Below are positions 47,838 to 55,895 of a DNA stretch of 64,000 bases, piece by piece. The first letter of the stretch is position 1, and every line of letters begins with the position of its first letter. The position numbers and the translations under genes are program-made. Origin of the DNA: Bradyrhizobium manausense. Its GTDB lineage: Bacteria; Pseudomonadota; Alphaproteobacteria; Rhizobiales; Xanthobacteraceae. Location: contig NZ_JAFCJI010000001.1 of assembly GCF_018131105.1 (NCBI RefSeq), positions 4,190,001-4,254,000 on the forward strand, given 5' to 3'. Below the pieces are notes generated by a model. The model saw nothing but the letters and a program-made list of their open reading frames with translations, was not told the origin of the DNA and ran no database searches.

Positions 47838-48107
47838 CTATTCAGCAGCCTCTGCAAGCGGGAGTACCGCTACAAAGGTGCGGCCGTTGGCTTTGGCCTG
47901 GAATTCAACACGACCCTCGATCTTGGCGAACAGCGTGTGGTCCGTGCCCATGCCGACATTGAGGCCGGGATGCCAGGTGGTGCCGCGCTGACGCGCAATG
48001 ATGTTGCCGGGAATCACGCGCTCCCCGCCGAACACCTTGACGCCAAGGCGCTTACCCTTGGAATCGCGACCGTTACGCGATGAACCGCCTGCTTTTTTGT
48101 GAGCCAT
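47838..48107 (-). CDS. rpmA: 50S ribosomal protein L27
   Basis: The 89-residue protein begins MAHKKAGGSSRNGRDSKGKR, the invariant L27 start, and has GNIIARQRGTTWHPG and VGMGTDHTLFA. The N-terminus reaches the peptidyl transferase centre. It follows rplU with a 102-base gap. Confidence 0.98.
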   Translation of the reverse strand: MAHKKAGGSSRNGRDSKGKRLGVKVFGGERVIPGNIIARQRGTTWHPGLNVGMGTDHTLFAKIEGRVEFQAKANGRTFVAVLPLAEAAE

Positions 48108-48209
48108 GGCTCGTCTCCGAAATCCTGCGTATTTCTAGGTCAATTCCTTGACGGAATCATTTCAAAACGTCGCACGCATCAATTCGTGAATTGGCGTGAT
48201 CAGTTTTCG

Positions 48210-48584
48210 TTACTCGGCAGCTTCTTTCGCGACCTTTTCCTTCTTCGGACGCGGGCCCTTGGTCGGCTTCGCATTGTCCGTCAGGATCTCGCTGACGCGT
48301 AGCACCGTGATTTCGTCGCGGTAGCCCCGCTTGCGGCGCGAATTCTTGCGGCGGCGCTTCTTGAACGCGATGACCTTCGGTCCGCGCTTGTGGTCGAGCA
48401 CCTCGACCGCAACGGACGCGCCTGCGACCGTCGGCAGACCCAGGATCGGCGTGTCGCCGCCAACCACCAGGACCTCGCTCAGCTGCACGATCGTGCCAAC
48501 TTCGCCTTCGATCTTGCCTACTTCCAAGACATCATCCGGAACGACGCGGTACTGCCGGCCGCCGGTTTTGATGACTGCGAACAT
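48210..48584 (-). CDS. rplU: 50S ribosomal protein L21
   Basis: The protein has 124 residues. MFAVIKTGGRQYRV, VLDHKRGPKVIAFKKRRRKNSRRKRGYRD-like basic region (residues about 68-92) and the L21 fold are clear. A Lys/Glu/Ala tail follows. GGAG lies 8-9 bases ahead of the ATG. It heads the rplU-rpmA operon. Confidence 0.98.
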   Translation of the reverse strand: MFAVIKTGGRQYRVVPDDVLEVGKIEGEVGTIVQLSEVLVVGGDTPILGLPTVAGASVAVEVLDHKRGPKVIAFKKRRRKNSRRKRGYRDEITVLRVSEILTDNAKPTKGPRPKKEKVAKEAAE

Positions 48585-48915
48585 CGTTTTTTCTCCGTGT
48601 TCAATCCCGGCCTCGAGACTGGTACGTCCGGGCCGGCTTTTTGATCAGTCGCTATGGGTTTATTGCGAGTTTTGTGCGGGCGGGAGTTATCCCTTTGAAA
48701 ACCCACGCAAAAACAAGCGGCGCGAGAAACGCCCCGCGCCGGTTGTGCGGACTTATAGCCGCCGGCTGCGAAGAGTCAAGGAAAACTGCCGAAAAGAGCC
48801 CGGATTTGAAGGATTTGGGCCAATTTCGCGGCCGCTGCTGAATCTCGGCCGACCCTGCAACCAACGGGTTCCCGCACCGTTGTCCTCGCGATCTGGCATT
48901 CGGGCAAGGGCATCC
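48585..48915. other. Divergent gap between rplU and the ROK-like gene
   Basis: No gene was seen in these 331 bases. On the minus strand the rplU leader contains CCCGGAC ... GCCGGG arms (about 48610-48650), which could form a ribosomal-protein leader hairpin. Promoters for both genes should lie here, but I could not place boxes with confidence. Confidence 0.5.
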
Positions 48916-50049
48916 ATGGCAACGGACGAACTGGTCAAGACGACGACGGGCATCGCCCATCATGGCGCCGAGCGGCTGCCGTCGGTCGACATCGACAGTT
49001 TCAACATCGAGATGAAGGACGAGGATGGCTTCCTCGGCGACCGCGCCAGCAAGGGTGCGTTCCGCGAAATCCTCGACCGCTGGCGCAAGCCGTTGCGCAA
49101 GACCGGCGAGGATCCGTTCGGCGACGAGCCGTCGGAGAACATCAGCAAGAAGACGCTGGATTCGATCCTGATCAGCGACGACGTCGAGGCCTCGGCGGTG
49201 GTGCACAGCGCGATCGAGGAGTTTGCCCAGGAGCTCGCTTACGTCACGCGCCGCTTCCTGAAGACGAAGGCCTGGGCCAAGACCGAGCGCATCGTGGTCG
49301 GCGGCGGCTTTCGCGATTCACGGCTCGGCGAGCTCGCGATCGCGCGCACCGAGATCATTCTCAAGGCCGAGGATTTCAAGATCGACATGGTGCCGATCCG
49401 GCATCACCCCGACGAAGCCGGCCTGATCGGCACGCTGCATCTGGCGCCGTCCTGGATTTTCGAGGCCTATGACAGCATCCTCGCGGTCGACATCGGCGGC
49501 ACCAACATTCGCTGCGGTCTGGTCGAGACCGTCTGGAAAAAGGGCAAGGATCTGTCCAAGGCCAAGGTCGTGAAATCAGAGCTGTGGCGTCATGCCGACG
49601 ACGAGCCGACGCGCGAAGGCGCGGTGAAGCGGCTCACGAAGATGCTGAAGTGGCTGATTGCCGAGGCCGAAAAAGACGGCTTCAAGCTCGCGCCCTTCAT
49701 CGGCATTGCCTGTCCCGGCGTGATCAACGAGGACGGTTCGATCGAGAAGGGCGCGCAGAATCTGCCGGGGAATTGGGAGAGCAGCAAATTCAACCTGCCG
49801 GCGAGTCTGATCGAGGGCATCCCCACGATCGGCGAGCACGACACGGCGATCCTGATGCACAATGACGGCGTGGTTCAAGGCCTCTCCGAGGTGCCGTTCA
49901 TGCAGGATGTCGATCGCTGGGGCGTGCTCACCATCGGCACGGGCCTTGGCAATGCGCGCTTTACCAACCGCCACAAGGACAGGGACGGCGGCAAGGACGG
50001 GTCGGAGAACGGGAAGAAAAAGGCCAAGGAAAACAACAAGAACGACTAG
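48916..50049 (+). CDS. ROK-like sugar kinase/regulator-fold protein with permuted halves
   Basis: The 377-residue protein contains ROK motifs in an unusual order. Residues 185-352 carry the usual N-terminal half: phosphate loop AVDIGGTNIRCG (190-201), GIACPGVI (263-270), the NDA-like EHDTAIL (307-313) and TIGTGLGNA (339-347). Residues about 90-180, ahead of it, look like the usual C-terminal half: helix AVVHSAIEEFAQELAYVTRRF, the adenosine-side RIVVGGGF (125-132) and DEAGLIGTLHLAP (166-178). The zinc motif CxCGxxGC is missing. The end is Lys/Asp/Asn rich. It starts at ATG 48916, divergent from rplU; earlier frame lies in non-coding DNA. Kinase activity and substrate are unknown. Confidence 0.85.
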   Translation: MATDELVKTTTGIAHHGAERLPSVDIDSFNIEMKDEDGFLGDRASKGAFREILDRWRKPLRKTGEDPFGDEPSENISKKTLDSILISDDVEASAVVHSAIEEFAQELAYVTRRFLKTKAWAKTERIVVGGGFRDSRLGELAIARTEIILKAEDFKIDMVPIRHHPDEAGLIGTLHLAPSWIFEAYDSILAVDIGGTNIRCGLVETVWKKGKDLSKAKVVKSELWRHADDEPTREGAVKRLTKMLKWLIAEAEKDGFKLAPFIGIACPGVINEDGSIEKGAQNLPGNWESSKFNLPASLIEGIPTIGEHDTAILMHNDGVVQGLSEVPFMQDVDRWGVLTIGTGLGNARFTNRHKDRDGGKDGSENGKKKAKENNKND

Positions 50050-50259
50050 CTGGCGTTTTCAAGCGAAGTGGATGCCGGTTCGCGTCAAGAAAACGCGCAA
50101 AACCAGAATCTGGAGCCTCGGGACTCCAGAGTAACCTTGACTGGTTAGGTTAAGGGACGGATTGCGTTGCGACGCGGCAGCTACACGCTACGGTCGAATG
50201 GTCGTCTCACGCAGGCCTGCGAAGCCGCCCTTCCTGGCCAGCATTTCGATGAGCGGCAC

Positions 50260-50293
50260 GGGACCGCCAGTGTTTACCGCGTCTGGCGGTCCC
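50260..50293. other. Stem-loop next to the alpha/beta hydrolase stop
   Basis: GGGACCGCCAG (50260-50270) pairs with CTGGCGGTCCC (50283-50293), loop 12 bases. No T-run follows on either strand. It may protect or end the hydrolase transcript. The rest of the gap 50050-50321 shows nothing else. Confidence 0.45.
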
Positions 50294-50321
50294 ACCCGTT
50301 CTTTGCCGCTTCTCCAGCGGC

Positions 50322-51185
50322 TCAGCTCCAGCCGATGCGCTGAAAGAACGCTGCGATTTCCGTCGCCGCGCGATCCGGATTCTCGCGATGCGGGAAGTGT
50401 CCGACGTCGGGAAACATCGCGAGATCGAGTTCGGCAAAAGTTTCTCCCAGCCGGTCGGTCCAGGCGTAGGGAAACAGCGGATCGTGCTCGGCCCAGCGTA
50501 CGCAGGTCGGCACCTTGATCGGCGGTAGCGGTAGTGCCTCGCCCTTCATCATCGCAACGCGCCCGGCGTGCGACGCGCGATAATGCGCAAAGCCGCCGGC
50601 GAGGTTGCCATCCCTGAAGTAGGTGTCGCCGAAGAGGTCGAGGACGTCGTCGAAGGCGTCCTTGCGATGTGCCCAATTCTTCAGGAAGTGCGCGATATAG
50701 AGCCGGCAGCTCTCGCGGCTCGCACCGACGAGCCGCGGCGCCATCTCCATCTGCTGGAAAGATTGATACCAGATGTGGTTGAGTCGATCAGGCGCCGCCA
50801 TCCGCGGACCGATGCCGGGATAGACGAAATCGAAGAAGAACAGCCCGGCGAGTTGCTCGGGCGCCTTCCGCGCCAGCGGCTGCATCACGGCACCGCCGAC
50901 ATCGTGGCCGACGACGCCGAATCGCTCGATGCCGAGCCGGTCCATCAGGGCCAGCATGTCCGCCGCATGGCGATCAGGCCCGTAAGGACCATCCGGCTTG
51001 TCGCTGTCGCCAAAGCCGCGCAGATCGGGCGCTACAAGCATGAAACGGTCCGAGAGCCTTGAGATCACCGGCTCCCAGGTCAGCCAGAATTCCGGCCATC
51101 CATGCAGCAAAAGTAGCGGTTTTCCACGTCCGGCACGGACCACGTGGAAGTTAGCGCCATTGGCGGAGATCGTCAGGTGCTCCAT
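50322..51185 (-). CDS. Alpha/beta hydrolase, epoxide hydrolase/dehalogenase type
   Basis: This 287-residue enzyme starts MEHLTISANGANFHV (ATG 51185). It has the oxyanion HGWPEFWLTWEP, DLRGFGDSDKPDG, and a nucleophile elbow GHDVGGAV in which Asp replaces Ser, as in epoxide hydrolases and haloalkane or haloacid dehalogenases. The late acid is in RWAEHDPLFP and the His in DVGHFPHRENPD. The paired Arg seen after the nucleophile in fluoroacetate dehalogenases (GHDRGAR) is absent here. Upstream frame to 51368 runs into the tRNA and is not coding. Substrate unknown. Confidence 0.88.
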   Translation of the reverse strand: MEHLTISANGANFHVVRAGRGKPLLLLHGWPEFWLTWEPVISRLSDRFMLVAPDLRGFGDSDKPDGPYGPDRHAADMLALMDRLGIERFGVVGHDVGGAVMQPLARKAPEQLAGLFFFDFVYPGIGPRMAAPDRLNHIWYQSFQQMEMAPRLVGASRESCRLYIAHFLKNWAHRKDAFDDVLDLFGDTYFRDGNLAGGFAHYRASHAGRVAMMKGEALPLPPIKVPTCVRWAEHDPLFPYAWTDRLGETFAELDLAMFPDVGHFPHRENPDRAATEIAAFFQRIGWS

Positions 51186-51321
51186 GGCAGTTCCTCCCAG
51201 TGGCGAGGTCTGGGGCAAAAGAGGCAGCGGATTTTCCCCTTTCGCGCCTTGTCTGGCCCGCCATCCTCGCCTATTAACGCCCCCAACCACAGGGGCCGCA
51301 GCTCCTACCATGGCGCCTTCA

Positions 51322-51411
51322 GGAGAGGTGGCAGAGTGGTTGAATGCACCGCACTCGAAATGCGGCATAGGTGCAAGCCTATCGGGGGTTCGAATCCCTC
51401 CCTCTCCGCCA
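51322..51411 (+). tRNA. tRNA-Ser (anticodon CGA)
   Basis: The acceptor GGAGAGG (51322-51328) pairs with CCTCTCC (51401-51407), with discriminator G 51408 and encoded CCA 51409-51411. The D-arm contains GCAGAGTGGTTGAATGC. The anticodon stem CCGCA/TGCGG encloses loop CTCGAAA, so the anticodon is CGA (51356-51358), reading UCG. A long variable arm (ATAGGTGCAAGCCTAT) and T-loop GGTTCGAATCC complete a class II tRNA-Ser. tRNA-Ser genes are frequent integration sites. Confidence 0.97.
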
Positions 51412-51796
51412 TAATAAAACGGCTTCGAGAAAGCCCCGTAAATCAGGCCTTACTACATGCCAGAGGCCTCTGGTGTAGCCCCAAGGTCGGTCTAGCCGCC
51501 ATGGCGAGCCGCAAGTTTCAGCATGCGTGGAATGGCAGGCTTTGCGGGCATTGAAGCGCAACTACGCTCGGCTTGCTGGCGTTGCCGTCCATGATGCGGT
51601 GAAGCCGCCCCAAGTGGTCGAGCCCTCGCACACCGTAACGGGGACAGGGTGACCTCGCGACAGGCAGCGATTTCGCGCCAGCCGGGAAACCTCCCAGCGG
51701 CGCACGACCTCTTAGAACTGTTGACCCAGATCAAACGTCGATCGCAGCCCCCTGCACCATAGCGTTGGTGCGCAGCCCAGACTGGAGCGGGGATTG
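51412..51796. other. Gap after tRNA-Ser, no gene seen
   Basis: These 385 bases separate the tRNA from the receptor cyclase. I saw no integrase, no second copy of the tRNA 3' end, and no recognisable ORF; short frames here lack family character. It may hold the promoter of the cyclase near its right end. Confidence 0.5.
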
Positions 51797-54700
51797 ATGT
51801 TTTTTCGCCGTTCTGCGCCCCGTCCTTTCAAGGGTTCAAAGCGGGCCTTATGGCTGCTCCCGCGCTGGGCGATGAGGACCTCAGGCGCCTTGTTGGTTTG
51901 GGCGATTACGTTCGACCCGGGTGCTGCCAAGGCGTTGGAAAAGGTTTCGTTGCAGCTCAAATGGCTGCATCAATTTCAATTCGCCGGTTACTACGTGGCC
52001 CTGGAGCAGGGCTACTACCGGGATGCCGGGCTCGACGTTGAGATTCGTCAGGGCGGCCCATTTATCGACGCGATGGTAGACGTCGGGTCCGGCAAGGCCG
52101 ATTTCGGCGTTTGCGCGAGCGGCGTGGTCCTGCCCCAAGCCGCAAAGAACAAGGTGAGCGTGCTGGGCGTGATCTTCCAGCACTCCGCGGCGAACATCCT
52201 CGTGCCGAGCCGTACGCGTATCAACGCCCTCTCGGAATTGACCGGCCATCGTTTGATGGATGCCTCTGGCAGCGAAGACCTCGCCGCCATGCTCAAGCAG
52301 CAGGGCGTGGACTACGCGGCGCTACCGCGCGTCCAACATACGGGCAATCCGCTCGATCTGCTCGACGGCAAGGCGGATGCAATGGTTTCGTACGTCACCA
52401 ACGAACCATTCATATTCGAGCAGCACGGCGTTCCCTTCCGTTCCTTCACGCCGAGGACCTTCGGATTCGATTTCTACGGAGACAATCTCTGCACCAGCGA
52501 AGCGCTGCTGCACCGTAGCCCGGCGACGGTCCAGGCGTTCCTTGCAGCGAGCCTGAAGGGCTGGGAGCAAGCGCTGGCCGACAAGCAGGGCACGGTCGAA
52601 TTGATCCTGCGCGACTATCCCACTATCAAGTCGCGCGAAGCATTGATGTTCGAAGCGGTTCGAACCGAGGCCCTGATACAGCCGGGGCTCATCAAGCTGG
52701 GGAGTCAGACGGTCGAGCGGTGGAATGCGATCGCACGAATCTATCAGAGCCTCGGGATGCTGCCCAAGGGCCGTCTGCCAGACCCGCCATTCCACCAGCC
52801 CTTTGAGGACAAGCTTCGTGGTTGGCTTAAAGCGATCGTGCCCGCGGCAGTCCTGCTGTTGGTCGTAATCGTCGCAGTCGCGATCTATCGAAGACTCGGC
52901 AAGCGAGCTTCTCGCCAATTGCGGTTAAGTATGGTGATGGCCGGGCTGTTCGTATCGCTCAGCATTCCGATCCTGATCTTCATTCTCGGCTTCAATCACC
53001 AGAAGAACAGCGAAGCGATCATTGCGCTGCTGCAAGAGCACATCGGAAAATCGCGAGCTGCGACCATCGAGAGTATCGAGAACCTGATGCGCGGCGTCGG
53101 CGGTGTTCTCGGCTTACTCGCGGAATCGGCGGCCGCGCAACCGTCTTTCTTCCGGACCAAGGAGAGCAATGAGGCGCTCTATCGTGTGCTCATCTCCTCA
53201 ACCCAGATCGACGCTGCGTATGTCAGTTTTGAGGGCGGCTACCATCGCATTGTCACGCGCGCCGACGAAGACCGGAAGCGATCAGATCGACAGATACCCG
53301 GAGAGGCCAACTGGCACTCGACTTACGTCGATGCATTCTCCGCAGGGGACGTTCGCCAGCGGCACCGCACATTCTACGACACCTGGCCGCATGCGATTGC
53401 CCAATCCAGCACTCCTATCGCATTCGATTTTCGGACGCTGCAGGGCTATGCCGCTGCAAGAGAGTCCCGAGCACTGTACGTGACGCCGCCGTTTATCAAC
53501 CCCGACACCGGAAATCCCATTATTGCGGCGCGTTATCCAATATACCGTGGCGATAACGAATTCCTGGGGTGCGCATCCGTCAACATCACCTTTGCGGTCC
53601 TGTCACGCTATCTGTCCAAGCAGCGGCCAAGCCAGAACAGCGTTACAATCATTGCCGACCCCAACGACGGCAAGGTGGTCTCATCATCAGAGAGCGAGAG
53701 GCTGACCAGTCTCAAGGCCGGTTCTCTGCAGATCGTAACACTCGCGAACATCGAAAATCGGGATGTGCGGGAAGCCTACCGGATTCATGTCGAGACCAAC
53801 AACGATGATTTCGTGTTCAACTCGCCGTTGGATGGTCGCGAGATAAGCGCCTCGTTTGCGCGCTTTCCTGAAAGTTTCGGCAGCCCATGGCAGTCGGTGA
53901 TCCTGACGCCGACGAACGATTTCGTGGGACAACTGCGCCAGACCAATCAAAAGATCATCGTGACGATCGTCGTACTGACCGTGATCGAGCTTGCCCTTAT
54001 ATTCGTTCTGGCCCGGCGGCTGACGCGGCCGCTGGAGCGGGTGACGCGGGAACTGGAGGCGATCGAGGACCTGTCGTTCGAGAAGCGTGAAAATCCGTCT
54101 TCGAAGATCAAGGAGATCGCCCGACTGCAGGCCGCGGCAACGTTGCTGCGAAGTTCGCTGCAGTCGTTTTCTTCGTTCGCTCCAGTCGAAGTCGTGAAGG
54201 GCCTGGTGAAGTCGGGAATACCGCTGCAGCTCGGAGTCGAGAGGCGATGCCTGACGATATTCTTCTCCGATGTCGAGAGCTTCTCGACACTTGCCGAGCA
54301 CTCGGACTCCGACTCCCTGCTCGATCAGATGTCCGCCTACTTTGAGATCATCTCGAGGGCGATCGGCGAAGAAGAAGGCACGGTCGATAAGTTCATCGGC
54401 GATGGCGTGATGGCCTTCTGGGGCGCGCCCGTCGCGCTACCTAACCCGGCATTCAGCGCATGCCGCGGCGCGCTGCGTTGTCGGCGCCGCCTCGAAGGTC
54501 TCAACGCAAATTGGCTCGCGCAAGGGCGCCCGCCGTTCCGGACGCGGATCGGGCTCAACACCGGTGACGTGCTGGTCGGCAACGTCGGTTCTGCCGAGCG
54601 CTTCAGCTACACCGCGATGGGCGACCACGTAAACGTAGCGGCCCGGCTGGAAGGCATGAACAAGCAGTTCGGCACTGGGATCTGCGTAAGCGCGAGCGTG

Positions 54701-55030
54701 GTGAGTGCGGCCGGCGATGCAATCCTGGTGCGGCCACTTCGCCGCGTGGCGGTTAAAGGACGCGAGCAACGCTTCATGGTCTATGAATTGTTGGGCATAA
54801 GAGGCAGCGACGATCCGGAACTGAGGGAAGAAGACGGCGCCGCTGAGTTGAGCCGGTTGACCGGGGAGGCTTCCGCCTTGTTCGAAGCAGGAAGATTCAA
54901 GGAAGCAAGCGTTATCTATGAGGAAGTGCTTGTTCGCTATCCCGGCGATCCAGTTGCAAGGGCGATGCTGGCGAATGCGACAGACGAGCAGGAACAATTG
55001 AACGCCGGCGGAGCTACGGTCTCAGCCTAG
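51797..55030 (+). CDS. Receptor cyclase: NMT1/THI5 binding domain, sensor, HAMP and class III adenylate cyclase
   Basis: A 1077-residue multidomain protein. After a signal-like N-terminus, residues about 45-335 are an NMT1/THI5-type solute-binding domain (SLQLKWLHQFQFAGYYVALE, YYRDAGLDVEI, SGSEDLAAMLKQQGVDY). Two helices follow (about 345-370 and 378-402), then a periplasmic dCache-like sensor (410-710), a third helix (715-740), HAMP (LARRLTRPLERVTRELEAIEDL) and the cyclase (815-1000). Cyclase residues are intact: Asp825 and Asp869 for metal, Lys865 and Asp943 for adenine, Asn946/Arg950. So ATP is the likely substrate. A C-terminal TPR-like helix pair ends the chain. Start ATG 51797 has GGAG 9 bases upstream. 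Local GC content looks lower than in the core genes. Confidence 0.9.
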   Translation: MFFRRSAPRPFKGSKRALWLLPRWAMRTSGALLVWAITFDPGAAKALEKVSLQLKWLHQFQFAGYYVALEQGYYRDAGLDVEIRQGGPFIDAMVDVGSGKADFGVCASGVVLPQAAKNKVSVLGVIFQHSAANILVPSRTRINALSELTGHRLMDASGSEDLAAMLKQQGVDYAALPRVQHTGNPLDLLDGKADAMVSYVTNEPFIFEQHGVPFRSFTPRTFGFDFYGDNLCTSEALLHRSPATVQAFLAASLKGWEQALADKQGTVELILRDYPTIKSREALMFEAVRTEALIQPGLIKLGSQTVERWNAIARIYQSLGMLPKGRLPDPPFHQPFEDKLRGWLKAIVPAAVLLLVVIVAVAIYRRLGKRASRQLRLSMVMAGLFVSLSIPILIFILGFNHQKNSEAIIALLQEHIGKSRAATIESIENLMRGVGGVLGLLAESAAAQPSFFRTKESNEALYRVLISSTQIDAAYVSFEGGYHRIVTRADEDRKRSDRQIPGEANWHSTYVDAFSAGDVRQRHRTFYDTWPHAIAQSSTPIAFDFRTLQGYAAARESRALYVTPPFINPDTGNPIIAARYPIYRGDNEFLGCASVNITFAVLSRYLSKQRPSQNSVTIIADPNDGKVVSSSESERLTSLKAGSLQIVTLANIENRDVREAYRIHVETNNDDFVFNSPLDGREISASFARFPESFGSPWQSVILTPTNDFVGQLRQTNQKIIVTIVVLTVIELALIFVLARRLTRPLERVTRELEAIEDLSFEKRENPSSKIKEIARLQAAATLLRSSLQSFSSFAPVEVVKGLVKSGIPLQLGVERRCLTIFFSDVESFSTLAEHSDSDSLLDQMSAYFEIISRAIGEEEGTVDKFIGDGVMAFWGAPVALPNPAFSACRGALRCRRRLEGLNANWLAQGRPPFRTRIGLNTGDVLVGNVGSAERFSYTAMGDHVNVAARLEGMNKQFGTGICVSASVVSAAGDAILVRPLRRVAVKGREQRFMVYELLGIRGSDDPELREEDGAAELSRLTGEASALFEAGRFKEASVIYEEVLVRYPGDPVARAMLANATDEQEQLNAGGATVSA

Positions 55031-55066
55031 AATTAAGCGCCAACGGTGATCTCATGCGCGCGAGAC

Positions 55067-55545
55067 TCAGAACCGTGCTGCCAGTGTGACTCCCACCGCA
55101 CGGGTCTCTGCCGGATGAACATGACGATCGGCGACTCCATCGATAGGTTCGCCCGGTAGTCGTAACAGATAGTAATATTCGATCTGGTTCGTCTGGGAAG
55201 AGATTGAGCACGTCGAGTTGCACGCAGTCCATTATCGAAACGATACCCCGCTCGTGCATTGAATATGAGCGAGGCCAGAGATCGGACGCTGGCGTCCTCA
55301 ATAAGTGGCCGGGGACCGAAATAGCGAGCGCTTCAAAGCGCCAAACCAGCCGGTCTCGTTGCCAAATGTGAAGGCGGCGCTTCCTACCCATCCAGGCGCG
55401 CCGGGAATACGATCGCGCGCGGGGTCAAAGTCCGTGAAGCGCGCGCGAGTGTAGGCGACATCAAGATCGAACGACAGGGCAAGACGGCTATCTCGGCCGA
55501 GAATTAGGTCGGTTGAGCGCCAATCTTGAACTCTTGGACCCGAGA
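55067..55545 (-). pseudogene. C-terminal remnant of a TonB-dependent receptor, frameshifted
   Basis: Translation on the minus strand with frame changes gives a clear outer-membrane receptor C-terminus: FDLDVAYTRARFTDFDP, IPGAPGWVGSAAFTFGNETG, then ARYFGPRPLIEDASVRS, FNARAGYRFDNGLR, VQLDVLNLF, NQIEYYYLLRLPGEPIDG, and ending RAVGVTLAARF with a stop at 55067-55069. At least three frameshifts are needed, near 55325-55340, 55217-55230 and 55186-55197. No plug or N-terminal barrel is present. It is the dead tail of a siderophore- or vitamin-type receptor. It is fused in frame to a cupin fragment on its upstream side. Confidence 0.85.
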
Positions 55546-55882
55546 GTGATCGGGCATTGTGATCCACGTCCGCGCTTTCGGTTAGCACCTCGCCCGGCTT
55601 GTACGTCCGGTCCGGACTCCCCTTCCGGTGCTCTGTGAGTTCACCTTTGACAATGTAGCTCAGCGCGGGGCGGAGCTTGTGACTGTGAAAGCCGACGACA
55701 CCGCCGGATTCGATGGTGATCTGCCGGATACGCATCTGCCGCCGCGTGAAGTCGTCGAGGCCCTGCTTGCCAAGTGGGAAGTCCGACAATGCCACGGCCT
55801 TCATTCCCTTGTTGTCCGTGGGCGGCTGCTGCGCGGGCGCGGCGGTCGTGCCGCCGCCTGCAGCGAGAACGGAGAGCACCAT
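55546..55882 (-). pseudogene. Cupin-domain fragment joined to the receptor remnant
   Basis: The minus-strand frame from ATG 55882 (MVLSVLAAGGGTTAAPAQQ, signal-like) runs into a cupin: KAVALSDFPLGKQGL, RIRQITIESGGVVGFHSHK, RPALSYIVKGELTEHR and YKPGEVLTESADVDH. It then changes abruptly at about 55550 into receptor sequence instead of the usual last strands. The combined frame continues to a stop at 55298. An ATG at 55899 with GGGAGG in front is in another frame, suggesting a frameshift in the signal peptide as well. Metal-binding residues G-x-H-x-H are present, but the fold is cut. Function is probably lost. Confidence 0.7.
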
Positions 55883-55895
55883 GTCAATCTTGCGA

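Noticed and set aside
51379..51561. Short minus-strand frame ending in RRGRDSNPR
   Set aside because: This is the familiar false translation of the antisense of tRNA-Ser, not a protein.
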